From positions 52,576,162 to 52,640,161 of the forward strand of contig CM068315.1 of the NCBI GenBank assembly GCA_034766995.1: a stretch of DNA of 64,000 nt. Direction: 5' to 3'. The notes under the pieces were generated by a model, which saw nothing but the letters and a program-made list of their open reading frames with translations, was not told the origin of the DNA and searched no databases. The stretch comes from Acanthacorydalis orientalis. Lineage: Eukaryota; Arthropoda; Insecta; Megaloptera; Corydalidae. Of the stretch, positions 40,238 through 52,877 are shown in pieces (position 1 is the stretch's first letter; each line of letters opens with the position of its first letter). The position numbers were made by a program, and so were the translations under genes.

Positions 40238-43200
40238 TAAATACATAGGATTTGAACTGAATATTACTGTTCGTTGAACTCGAAGATTGAAAGGGTATAA
40301 GTGGATCAGTGAAATAATGAATATAAATAGGTCAAGAATAGTCTAGGCTCTGAATGAAACTTTCAACAAAAATTAGTTACAAACGCGGAAATACATCTGG
40401 CTCATACATTTTCTATTTTCGATGTTTACATTTCATTCCATTCAAGAGAAATGAAATACAGACACGGAAAACATATACAAATCTTATTATTCCCGTTTTT
40501 GTATATTCTAAAGTCTGAAAAGTTAAATATACGTTTCGTTACATTTTCTATTTCCTTATTAGAATTTATATCAGTTCAAACATCTCTTTTCAATGGTTTT
40601 ATCGACCTATAAACTATTTTTGGAATGTTTGATTATAATTATCAGATTGATCATTTAATGTTACGAATAAAGATTTATTAGAATTGAATAGTGAACGATC
40701 TTATACATTTTTAGCGAATTTTATAAAATTAAGGTATGTTTGACACATTTTACTGAAACCTAATCGAAAAATTTAAAATAAACTAATTAAAATGAACTCG
40801 ATTAGTTTTGTGAATTACAATGATAGAAAAAATATACAAGAGATATGAACAAAACTGGAATATTATTTCCATGTTTACAAACATTTTATATGCATGAGAT
40901 GTCGCATATAATGGGTTTTATTGACACGGTAATGTGACATGGAAATTTAAAACATATCATTTGTACTGTTCAAAGATTTCTTCTACGTATATAGATTTAT
41001 TTTTAGAAAAAATATTTGCACAATAGTTCATAACAACTAAATTCAGTATAATAGTATGATTATATATAATTATTATACAGTGAACGATGACACTACATAT
41101 AATATTTGTGTTTAATGAGAGTTAGAAAATAAACAGATAATAATAAATTTTTTTTCTCAATATGCATAATACTTTCAAAGAAATATTAATTTAAAATCAA
41201 AAATATTACGGCATAATTTATAATTATTGTTAATAAATGCAACAAAATATATCCAAAAAGTCAAGATTTTAAGATATACTTGAAATAAAATACACATTTA
41301 ATTATTTGATTTAAAAAAAATATGCAAACAGCTGACAAAATACAAATATTTAGTTTATTTCTCATGTTTTTGTATGATATATTTAGTCATATATCACCTT
41401 CTGAATGTAAAAGTAATTAAATAGAATTGTTTCAGAAAACATAAACTAAACAACTATATAAATCAAATAGCAAACAATGCAATACTAGGAATTATTAATG
41501 ACGTAAATGCATGTTTAATATAATTATATTTTGATATCGAGCACAAGAAAATTAATACTCTTATCTAATTATTATATAAAGAAACGTGATTCATAAAATA
41601 ATCAAATACATTATGATACAAATATTAAAAAAGCGGTGTTCAACTCGCTTTTGTACCTACTTACTAACGACGATACTTACTATACTTATCAAACGACCCT
41701 CTTATAATGTTAGTTTAAGTAAAAAATATATTTAAAAAAATTATTATACCAAAATATATGATAAAATTAAATAAAATCAAAAAATTAATACCAGATTTTT
41801 TTTCATAATTCATAAAATAATTAATATTATTTAAATGCAGACAAAATTGATCAATAGGGAAATAATTTATAAAAAGAAACAATGGATTGACTTTTTATTA
41901 TTTTCAGTTTTCTACAAATTTTCTGCGATTTTATTACTAGTTCTTCCAAAAAGTATAAACTGTAAAAATAATGAGTTGTTCTGGTAGTTTTGATTGTTGA
42001 TAATCATGCGAGTTCTTAATCTGTCCCTTGAAATATCTTCAGATAGATTTATTTACCTAAGTATGGATTAATAGCAGGAAGTTGTTATGACTCATAACAT
42101 AAATGTTTTATTTATAAGGATTACAAATACTAATTATTTTCACGAAATCATTTATAAAAAGTAATATGTATATATATACATATATATATATATATACATA
42201 TATAATATTTAAATAGAAATGAAACATATAATTAATTATTATCTTAAGTTAAATATTCTAAAAAGTTATAAAAATGAGATGGAAAAATTAAGAAAGGAAT
42301 ACAAAAAAGTCTTGTATAATGACAAAATTAAATAACTAATTAAATTTTGATGATTATTGTCTTTGATATTTAAAGGCTATTAAAATAAATAATTTTTTAC
42401 TACTTGTAAATAAGTTCAATAAATCAAGTGTTCATATTCGTGAATAGGTATCTAGGGAGAGATATGATTTTAACTTTAATTGCTACACTAATTGCATTTA
42501 TGTAACTTACTCTTTGTGGAATATAATTTTGATATATGTTTCAAATATCTCATGTATATATTATATAATAATAACAATTAATGAGTTTATATTTCAAATC
42601 AATATCTAGTAACAATATTTACCCATAACTTTTTAATAAAAAGTTTAAAAAAACGACAAATGGGAATAAGTAAATAATTTTCTAGTTGAAAATTAGAATT
42701 TATTTAGCTATTAAATATTTATAGTTGGTTTTTTTTTAAAAAAAAATAAAATAGAAAGTAAAACGGTCAAATCTGAATTAAAAAAGAATGTTTCAAAAGT
42801 GAATAATTGGATTTTTAATTTAAAACATAATACCACCTAGTACATATTAAAAATCATAATTTATAACCTGTATCTCTATGACAATACATATTGTTTGAAC
42901 GCAGAAAATCCATCACTGTAAAAGTGGTCTCGAGTATAAAAATAACATTTAAGAACAAAAATTTATTCTTTTTAATTTCAAACTTTGATATAAAAAAATA
43001 ATTTTATCAACTTGTCATTAAAATCTAAAAAATAAACACAATCTTGTACTTCTTGCAAAATATGTTTTTACAATTTTTATATTTAAAGATAAAACTATTT
43101 TTAGACCACAATATAGTTTCAGAACTGTAACTAAATTCGTTTTCATAAACGAATTTTACAAATCTCTCAGACCACAAAAAAATTAGAAACAAAATTTTTA

Positions 43201-43390
43201 ACCATTTTTAATTGTTGCTTATGCGCATTTAAATGGCAGTGCTATTTTTTTCAGTGCACTTAATAAATATTTCTTGTTTGTTCGATGATTTATTAGGATA
43301 ATTAATTTAAGAATATTTTTCGATCATTTAAATTGAATATCGATAATTAAATACAAAAAATTTTGAACACAAAATATTGATAAATTATTT

Positions 43391-43393
<3 letters not shown>

Positions 43394-43450
<57 letters not shown>
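43394..43450. repeat. (TA)n microsatellite
   Basis: 57 bp of TA dinucleotides. Confidence 0.9.
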
Positions 43451-43455
<5 letters not shown>

Positions 43456-44908
43456 TGAAATATTTTTAGATCTTAAAGACACACATACAATTTATAAAAC
43501 TGAATATTGATAATGAAATACAAATTTTGAAAATGAATTTTTATTTTAATTACAATTCTATCATATAAAGTAATTTATATATATTTATATTTTATAAATA
43601 TTTATATTTTACATTTTTCATGAATTTCAATCGCACGTGTATCAAAAAATTGGTATAGTAATAAAATTTTAATACAAGATGTTTTTACCTATAATATTAT
43701 AATATTTATAAACATGTTTTCTTTGTATTAAAATCTATTAACACATGTTATAATAAAATACCACTGTCATACAATAAATACTACCAACATTAATATCAAA
43801 TCTGATTATTTGTTTCTCGTTACTACTAATTAATTTGTGTGTCAGATTAGTAATGACATTAATTATGATGGATTGGCAGATTATTATAAATTAATAAAAA
43901 GTGAATACACTAAGATTAGGTTTTTATAAATAATGTATATGTAGAAATCATTAATCGTTTTTATTTCTAATCGTAAATAATTTTTATCAATTATTTTCTT
44001 TCGAAATATATTTTAACAGATAACAGTACCGAAATATTTAAAATGAAAGAATTTTCTGTCTCGCATGAAATTTTTAAATTAATTAATATTTTTGAAATAA
44101 ATAAAAAAATATTCATCGCATGAAAATAAGTATAAGAACCAATGATGTAGAGAATTCAATTCCCTAAAAAATGGCTTTTTAATTTCTTTTGTAGTTGTAA
44201 CAGAACTTGGAAACGCCTGGAATTTAACTATTTTTTGGCTCTGGCCGCGACAGTGTAAGGTTTGACAGTTCACAAAAGTGTAATTATACTCTAGACAACC
44301 CTCCATCACCATCCAACAACCAGGATTAGATTATCCATTCTGATGAAATATTCCACAACCAGATCCACTGGACTAATTGTCATGTATAGACATATATTTT
44401 ATATTGTAAATATATTTTAAGAGATTTCTCTTAATTCATTAAAACACACTGTTAAATATACATGTGGTAATTTATAGACTGCTTTTAAAATAATAAATAA
44501 AATCAAACTAACCTGTGTTAAATTTTAATACAATTTCCTTGTAATCGTTTTACAAATAACAGAGTACCGCTTAACAAAAATCGATTTATTTAAATAAATG
44601 CGTCATGGGTTAAATATGTAAGAAGTAATATTAAAATAAATTAGAATTTTTTAAAAAGAATTTTTATTTAATTTAGCTATTATTTGCATGATGATAGTAA
44701 CATATTTTTTTTTAATTAATCAGTTATTCTTTTCAAAAAAGTATCATAAAGCAGATTGTGGTAAAAATATGAAAACAGAGTTAAGAAATGAGACAAAATA
44801 AAAATGTAAAAATATTTATTTTTTATAAATTGTTCTTAAGAATATTTTTTGAGATTTGTATGCACAAATGTTTAAATTATTTTTTCTGTGATGAATTAAT
44901 GTTTTATT

Positions 44909-44966
<58 letters not shown>

Positions 44967-45372
44967 TTTACTAATGAGTTAGCGTTACTTTCACCAAAAA
45001 AAAAAATTAATTATATACTTCTGTCAACAAAAGTTTCTATTTGATGAAAATATTATTTATAGGATTAAACTGTAGGATAAGTTTATATATTATTTAATAT
45101 AAGTTGAAAAGATCATTATTGGTCTATAGTGAAGCTGCTAAAGGAGCATTGTAGAAGTGCAAACGTTGGATGTTACGTGTTTGGAATTGTGTCAGGGGAA
45201 AATTACATACGTCATACTAAATGACCTATATTTGCAGTTGAAGGCCGTTGTATTTTTTGTTACATACTTATATTACGATTCTTTGTGATTATCTAATTGA
45301 TGTCAATTTAAATGTTTTTTTATAGATACAGACATATTACAGAATAAACAAATTTCCATACACACACACACA

Positions 45373-45419
<47 letters not shown>

Positions 45420-46019
45420 TATATATATATGAGTATGTGAATGTGTGGTTTATAATTATTTTCTGAACATATTTAAAGTTAAAAGGTAAAATAAGTATTT
45501 AATAAAGGAATATTATATTATTAATCGTACTCTTTTAATAAAAAATTATTAAATTATATTTAATTAAAGGTAAGAATATTAGGTAAATGTAACGCAAGGC
45601 ACAAACTAAAGGTAAAAATATAAATTCATAAAAATAACCCATGCAAATAAAATGTGAAAAGTATAACTAAATGATGAATAAATTCATTGATAATAGGTAA
45701 AAAATATGTGTGTATTACATGGCTAACAAATAATAAAAGTAAATTTTTTTTAGCTTATTTACTTTCAGTTATCTAATAAAAGACAGACAGTTTTAAAATA
45801 CCAATCTTATCTTCATTTTTAATTTAAATAAACTTATATTTATTACTATATATTCTTATTTTTAGACTAATTACATACATTAACAAATCAATGTGTATTT
45901 AATACAAAGATATTTTTTCTCACATATATATATATATATTAATTCTTCTAGACATATTATGAATTTTATTGGTAATAAAAAAATATTTTTTAAAAATTCA
46001 TATATTCAATTAAATAAAA

Positions 46020-46022
<3 letters not shown>

Positions 46023-46081
<59 letters not shown>
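46023..46081. repeat. (TA)n microsatellite
   Basis: 59 bp of uninterrupted TA dinucleotides. Confidence 0.9.
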
Positions 46082-46082
<1 letters not shown>

Positions 46083-46419
46083 GTTGAAATTGATTAATAA
46101 ATAATAGAATTTTAATACAAAATATATCCATATTAGAATAATAATTTATGTATAAAAAAACTTATACAAAACAGCAAAGTATAGAAGATTTTTCTTCATT
46201 CATTAATTTCCAGTATGAAGTTTTCAATGAATGAGCTGTTTGTTTCATATAAGATTCATTCAATATTTGATATAATAATATATTAAAACAATATTTCACA
46301 ATAATTGTACAAAAACGACACTGTACTATTTAATTGTTTCATCGTATCGAAAACACTATTTATAGTAAATAAAAGCAAATATTTTTTTGCTGTGAGATAA
46401 ATAATAAATAAAAATAGCC

Positions 46420-46720
46420 TTGAACGAATTGTATGTGGCACAAAATTAGGTTACAGGAACCAATCGTTATGCATTTACTCTCAATGTGATTTGTGTCTAA
46501 TGCATGTTAGGTATATTTCATCTCTTTGTTTAACATTTTTTGCACCTATATATACTGCTTCAATACTTGCCCTACATTTTCCCGGGACTTACCTTTTATG
46601 ACGTCATTACCTCATTCAAAAATAGGCAGGGACAAATGCACAACTGAGATAGCATATAAGAGATGACGATATGTCTCCAGTGATTTATTTGTATATTCAC
46701 ACTCAATAGCCCGATATCAC
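46420..46720 (+). promoter_or_regulatory. promoter-like island with CRE and TATA-like box
   Basis: A GC-richer island. It holds a full palindromic CRE, TGACGTCA, at 46599-46606, and about 50 bp downstream a TATAAG at 46655-46660 in a CATATAAGAGATGACG context. A start site near 46685 would be expected if used. No coding exon follows that I can support. Orientation is taken from the TATA-like box. Confidence 0.4.
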
Positions 46721-46738
46721 ACATATCTCTCTCTCAAA

Positions 46739-46769
<31 letters not shown>

Positions 46770-47236
46770 ACTATAAACATATAATTCATTCATGTATAAA
46801 AAAATTACTGTTTAAGAAATATTAATCATTACAAAGAAATAAAAATGTAAAAAATATGGACATAATAAAGTAATTAAAAATAATAACTATTTAAGTAATA
46901 TAATTATTAATGAAAATTAGTTTTTGTATATTTTCCAAAACTAACATCAAACATTTATATTTGTCATATTTTGTTCAATAGAAATTGTTTTATTGGTATA
47001 TTAATTATAAAAATAATAATATTACATACAAAAATCTAAAAAAATATTTATTTCATATAAACTTCAAATATTTAAAGTCAGGTGTTAAATGAAACTTTAA
47101 GAAACTTTTTTATTTTGGAAAAACGTTAATATCTTAGAAATGTTAAAAATTATATATTTTTAAATAAAAATAAAGATATATTAAAGCAAAAGACACACTT
47201 AAATGATTAATGTTTAGTACTTTTATTTAATATTCT

Positions 47237-47288
<52 letters not shown>

Positions 47289-47480
47289 GTATATACTTAT
47301 TAGAATAAAAAATATACCTCAATTCTCAGCAAAAATTCCTTAATCAATAAAATATATAACAACTTTTGAGTCATAAAAACATAAATATATTTATATTTAA
47401 CTTTGTTCTTCAAAATAAAAATAATAAATACTAAAAATAAAAAATATACACACTTACATACACAGACAGAATAACACACC

Positions 47481-47555
<75 letters not shown>

Positions 47556-48379
47556 TTATGTGTATAAATCAATCATTAAACATGAATTCTAAAACTCATG
47601 AGACAAGAAAAATATTTTTTTTCGAAATTACAAGTTACTTTTAACTATATTTTATTCTAAAATGTAATAATATTTACTCTATAATGGAAAATAAATGAAA
47701 TCATTTTTTACTTTTATGCAATATTACAAAAAAATAATCGTTGATTGAGAAAAAATGTGTTTTAAGCACATTAGTAAAACTTTTAGTTCTAATCTTGAAA
47801 AAATATTTGACTGGCTGCAATTATATTGTAACTCAAGGATATAATTAAAGTAAAAATGTAATTAACATAAAATATATCTTCCTTCATTTCTTAATTCATT
47901 ATAATTGGAGATTTCATTTTATAAAAAATAATGATATAATAACAAATAAATTACATTACTGAAGTAATAAAGTGTGTGTACTTTTTTTAAATCAATTTTA
48001 ATTTAAAAAATCTACATTCTTCTATTGAAATTTTAAACAACGCCATTTGTAAATATTGTTTATAATAAATTTTAAATTTTATAAAAACATATTTTTTCAA
48101 TTCAATTATTTAACAATTTCTAATAAAAACATTTCACAAAATTTTAATTAGTTTTCAAAAGAGAGGGACCAATCTTATTTATGAAACAAAGAAATGCTTT
48201 TCCATTTTCACATGTACAAAACAATATCAAACTACGTCATAACAGTTTATTTACTTATCTAATACTTAAACATGCACGATTCAATAATTTTGCAATATAA
48301 TAAATCAAAATTATTTACTCGAGTAAATTTGCTGAAGTAGCATAATAATAATGCATATTCATGATTTTAGTTACACCAA

Positions 48380-48560
48380 TAAGAAAAGATTTCTCCTTAC
48401 CGTTGCAACCCTTACCAGTGTTTTCCCATTCAGAGCGTACAGTACAGCGTCTAAAAATAGACTATAAGAGATATAGCCCGTAACAAACGGTCAAAGACCT
48501 CTACGCTCGAGAGAAATGCAGTACTAGGGTTGCTCATACGGTATGAGAATTCTCTCATTG
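48380..48560 (+). promoter_or_regulatory. promoter-like island with MEF2-type site and TATA-like box
   Basis: Within a GC-richer block lies CTAAAAATAG (48451-48460), a canonical MEF2 consensus, three bases before TATAAGAGAT (48463-48472). The same TATAAGAGAT string is at the TATA-like box near 46655. No coding exon is attached that I can support. Confidence 0.35.
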
Positions 48561-49625
48561 AGAGAAATACATTTCTATCAATATGTGAAAAATATATATC
48601 GTCGTACACAAAGTATAAGAAAAATATATGATTACAAAAAGTAAAGAAAGAGTTTTTTTCCAGTTCAAAAAATGTTATCGATATTCACTAATGAATATAT
48701 AAAGAATAAGTCATACAAATTAAAATAAAATATAACAAGCAGTAATATAAAAATAATGTAAAGTAATTGCAAATTTAAAATCATATAATGGAAAAAAAAC
48801 AGTTTTCATGCAAGCTAAATTGAAAGTAGATAAATGAAAAAGTATATAATGAAATAGACATACTTCCGGCATTAAATTAATAGAAATCACTACTAAAAAA
48901 AATCACTTTTTTCTTCAATTCAATTTTTTATTTCAAGAAAATAAGACAAGATATCTGAATAATTAAAACAATATATTAAATTATAATAATTTAATAAACA
49001 ACCCAGTTAAAAATTACAGATTATACAACCCTTCAGTTATTTGTATTACTTTTCACCAATAATTTTTGTTCTTTTGTGATTTTTAGTTTATGCTCGTATA
49101 TATATATATATATATATATACATATTATATGTAGTGAAAATAAATAAGATACTATCAAAAAATGTTCATTCCCCTTTTCTGGATTCGATATTTTATCTAT
49201 TGAGTCCAAATGTTCCCCACATATTTAAATTATTTACTTTCTTAAACTCTTAAGCCCAGTGACAAAAAAATCTTTTATATTTTTTGCAGTTAGATTGTTT
49301 TTTTTTTATAATTTCATTTGCAAAAATATTATTTTATATTCTTACTGATTACGTTGAAAATATATTATTCTTAATGAAATTTATTATCATTCAATTATTT
49401 TAATAGCAATGTGTTTTATTTCCGCTTTATAGATATCTCTATAAATAAAACAGTCATGTCGTTTTGACTATACAAAATATTTTAAACTAAAATAAAATAT
49501 ATTAATGTTTTGACTTTTTCTTAGTATATGTCAATTTTTTAGTAATTGTACTTCATTTCGCTCATATTAGTTATATAATTAAATTTGTAAGCTTTATGTG
49601 AAAGATACATTTTAAATTTATATAC

Positions 49626-49628
<3 letters not shown>

Positions 49629-49670
<42 letters not shown>
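49629..49670. repeat. (TA)n microsatellite
   Basis: About 42 bp of TA dinucleotides. Confidence 0.85.
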
Positions 49671-49674
<4 letters not shown>

Positions 49675-49909
49675 CGATATTTAACTGTTTAAAAAATAAA
49701 AAAAACATATATGATCAACAAAGAAATTGATTGTGGTCTATGATAATAAAAAAAAAAAAACAACACATATGATTATACATGTTATATATACACATATATG
49801 TGTGTGTATAATATCTCTGTTCGATTCGAGCACTCAAGTAATGAAAAGGTCATAAAAATGAAAAAATACAAATGTACAAACAGCTCCAAACATCAATCTT
49901 TTTTTTTGT

Positions 49910-50260
49910 TAAAAGAGAAACACAGAGCGAACAAATTCGGTTCCGCATTCGTGAGGTTGATAACCCAAACGAATCCGATTTCGTTTGTATGTCATCGCCA
50001 TAGCAACACGGTCCACGATGACGTCAGAAAAAGGGAATGACGTCATGGGATGCTTTGAAAGCACGTGGTCTATATACTATATAGGTCATCAATGCAACGA
50101 CCGTTGTACGGAAGTAGGTCAGCGACCGGTTCGGTGCTTACGCTACACCATACAACACACACACACATTGTACCCACATAAAACAGCTAAACTGTATCAA
50201 AACATACACACTGTTTTCGCAGATAAACACTATGCATGCAAATTTACATCGGTAACAATA
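49910..50260 (+). promoter_or_regulatory. promoter-like island with two CREs, E-box and TATA
   Basis: The least AT-rich stretch of the gene-poor region. TGACGTCA occurs at 50019-50026 and again at 50038-50045, 19 bp apart. CACGTG follows at 50062-50067 and TATATA at about 50071-50076, inside a CTATATACTATATAG palindrome. The arrangement fits a cAMP/CREB- or bZIP-responsive RNA polymerase II promoter reading to the right, with a start near 50100. The open frames crossing it have no family features. A GTAACA near 50252 might be a donor for a noncoding first exon, but this is speculative. Confidence 0.5.
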
Positions 50261-50379
50261 TAACGTAAATTTAGTATTATCTTCCTGCTATTTTGTTTGA
50301 TTGAATTTTATTAAGTTACATGTTAAGGTTAATTTACAAAAACATTTTAAAGGCATATTAGAATTCAAAACTGCCTTGA

Positions 50380-50520
50380 CAGCAATCGAGTCGTTTTCAA
50401 TTCATTAATACTTTTATTTTTTTCATTTTTTATAAACCACTGGGCTTTTCTCCCTACTCACTACGTTCGCCGACCTCCGGAAGATCTTCGTCCTCCGCCT
50501 ACTGAAGCTCACTCTCCCCT
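50380..50520. other. unrecognised GC-richer patch
   Basis: Contains CACTACGTTCGCCGACCTCC and further C/T-rich sequence up to 50520. No coding frame or repeat family was recognised. It could be a transcribed noncoding exon or a transposon scrap. Confidence 0.3.
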
Positions 50521-50729
50521 AACAAAGAACAGAAATTTACAAATTATACCCATAAATAGTCTGAATAAAATAAAAGTCGTAATTTTTTTATTGGAAAGTT
50601 TATAAAAATTAACAATAAAATATAATGTTAAAATATGTAACAATTTTTTTGCTCTAAAGCTTTACTGAATACAATATTTTGAATAAATGTCACTAGTTTT
50701 ACATTGAAATCATATACATCTATTTTGTT

Positions 50730-50890
50730 GTACGCCGTGAGAGAGACACATGTGACTGATGTTAACCAATCAGAACAGAAACCATGCGATATCCATCAAC
50801 CAATCATTGATGATCGGGAATGGAAATGGTTAACGTGCTACTTTTTGAGTGTAGCGGGGAGAGCGGTGTTGAGAGAAAGTGGTCTAGTTG
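50730..50890. promoter_or_regulatory. CCAAT-box-containing island
   Basis: Two CCAAT boxes in good context, AACCAATCAGA (50765-50775) and CAACCAATCATTGA (50798-50811), inside a GC-richer block that also has CACATGTGAC near 50748. Twin CCAAT boxes are typical of NF-Y-bound promoters. The direction and target gene are not known. Confidence 0.35.
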
Positions 50891-51433
50891 AAAATTAAAA
50901 AAAATGTTTCATATAAATTTTACTATGGATTTCTTTATACATAGAAAGATAAAAAAATATTTAATTAAAACCTATAATTACTCAATTATCAATATAAAAA
51001 TCAATTATGAATTGAAAGGATACATTTTCTTTATAATATTATTATATCAACGTTATAAAATTATATTGAACTTCTAATATTTACTTGAATGCAAAAAAAT
51101 ATTACATGAGATAATAATAAAGTGTGATGAATGGTTGTACTTTCAAGTACACAAATAAATTCGTTTGAAATAAAGTCAGTTTGTGTTTTATTGTGAAATA
51201 TTTACTTATGAAATATATGAATTTACTTAACTGAAAATTTATTGTATTGTTTATTAAGCTAGTATGATTCAACGTACTAAACATTTTTTTTCCAGGTTAT
51301 AGTAATATTTGTCTTATTATTTGTATAATGCAGGGGTGTCTAAAATAAATTGACTGAATATTGTTAATTTATTATTGTTATATAATTAATTTATTTTTAA
51401 GAGAAATAATATATATATATATATATACATTAT

Positions 51434-51483
<50 letters not shown>

Positions 51484-51484
<1 letters not shown>

Positions 51485-51570
51485 ATAGGCAAAGTCCGAC
51501 GACTAGGCGAAGTCGGACTGCCTAGGCAAACTGCGATCAAGCCGCAGTCAGCCAAAGTCCGACTTTTACT
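51484..51570. repeat. GC-rich nested inverted repeats
   Basis: AGTCCGAC (51493-51500) pairs with GTCGGACT (51512-51519) across an 11-nt loop. ACTGCG (51530-51535) pairs with CGCAGT (51543-51548) across 7 nt. AGTCCGAC recurs at 51556-51563 and could pair with the same GTCGGACT. GCCTAGGC at 51520-51527 is palindromic. The composition is strikingly unlike the flanks: a (TA)n tract ends at 51481. Function is unknown. Confidence 0.6.
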
Positions 51571-52465
51571 AGTCAATATATATTCTGTTTTATAAAATAA
51601 AACTTAGATTACCTTTACGCACAACCCCCGACTTTTTACTCTCACTCTCGCCCTTTTTATTATTTCTGATTGATATTTTAAAATAAAAAATTAAATTATT
51701 TGTTCTCTAAATAATTAATAGTATCGTAACATATCTGGACAATAAAGTTGTAAGTGAGGAAAAAAAATGTAACGCTTGAATAACTTAATAAACAGTGTTT
51801 ATTACAAGCAAAAAAATCGCGAAAAAATAAAAATGAATAGGAATAATGCCAAAACTATTGTGCAGGGGCGAAGCCTCGTCGGGAGTTGGCGAGAGCAGCG
51901 TGCAGGGTACGAAATCCCCTTGTAAATATAAAATAAATTTAAAAAACCTTTTTTTTCAATGAAAAAGCATAAAGAAGCATAAAAGATCGTAGAGAAAATA
52001 AAATAAATAATAAATATAATTCTGTGAATTCTTTTTTGGCTCAATCAAAGTGTAATTTATAATTAATATATATATAAATATATATTAGAAACATTTAATA
52101 TAAAATATAGTATTTTTTTTACTCATATCGTATCTCATCTAATACTCATATAAAATATATTCTGTTCTCTAGTTATAGCAATCAATTAAAATAATTTTAT
52201 TTCTCAAAATTCAAATTTAAAAAAGAATTATCTCAAAAGAATCTTCAGCAATTTAGTTGAAAATGTTAATCTACTTTAATTAAATAAAATATTAGAGACC
52301 AACTTTTATTTCAATGTTAATGAAGATTTTGGTTGCTTCCGTAGTAAAAAAAAATAGAAATGGAATGGAAAATAAGTCATTTTTGAAATAGTTTCTTAAA
52401 TAAGTTTGTGATAAATAATATCTTGTCTTCATAAATATTGTAAAAATATTCTCTTTATTCATCTT

Positions 52466-52508
<43 letters not shown>

Positions 52509-52790
52509 GAAAAGAATTACATTAATGATGAAATTTTACTTAAAAATAAAATTATTTGTGATAAATGTATGAATAATTGTTTTTTCTGTTTTGAAAGCAT
52601 CCAGTAATAATTTAATGATTATTTACAAGAATATGTTAATATCTTATATGTTCTGATAAAAAGAAAATGTATTCAACGAAAAAGAATATTTCATATAATT
52701 GCACAATATGTATTCTATAAGATAAGCCGATTTTTTTCCATAGTTGAAATATTTTTAGACGGTTAAAATGAATAACATGTACTTTTCTTG
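51571..52790. other. intergenic DNA before the secreted-protein gene
   Basis: A GC-richer unrecognised patch at 51836-51920 includes GGGGCGAAGCCTCGTCGGGA. A (TA)n tract lies at 52467-52502. There is no supported gene. Confidence 0.4.
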
Positions 52791-52798
52791 TATATAAA
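52791..52798 (+). promoter_or_regulatory. TATA box of the 52.9-kb gene
   Basis: TATATAAA, 80-87 bp upstream of the ATG at 52878. It predicts a start near 52820 and a 5' UTR of about 55 nt. Confidence 0.55.
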
Positions 52799-52877
52799 TG
52801 AATTGTTTCGATTTAGATTCTGAACATAAGATAAAAGTATTTCAGACAACACAGTGAAACAAAATTATACTATCACG

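Larger units (their letters stand above)
40238..46420. other. gene-poor AT-rich region
   Basis: No supported gene. (TA)n tracts lie at 43394-43450, about 44911-44958, 45376-45416 and 46023-46081. Unrecognised GC-richer patches lie at 44190-44390 and 45120-45260. The frame at 44079-44312 (-) has no family features. Confidence 0.4.

Noticed and set aside
44079..44312. 77-codon minus-strand frame over a GC-richer patch
   Set aside because: No signal peptide, domain or consistent splice sites; I could not tie it to any transposon either.
49798..50263. Two overlapping frames across the CRE island, possibly a coding first exon
   Set aside because: No recognisable protein features; the DNA motifs suggest a promoter, and frames of this length are expected in a GC-richer patch.
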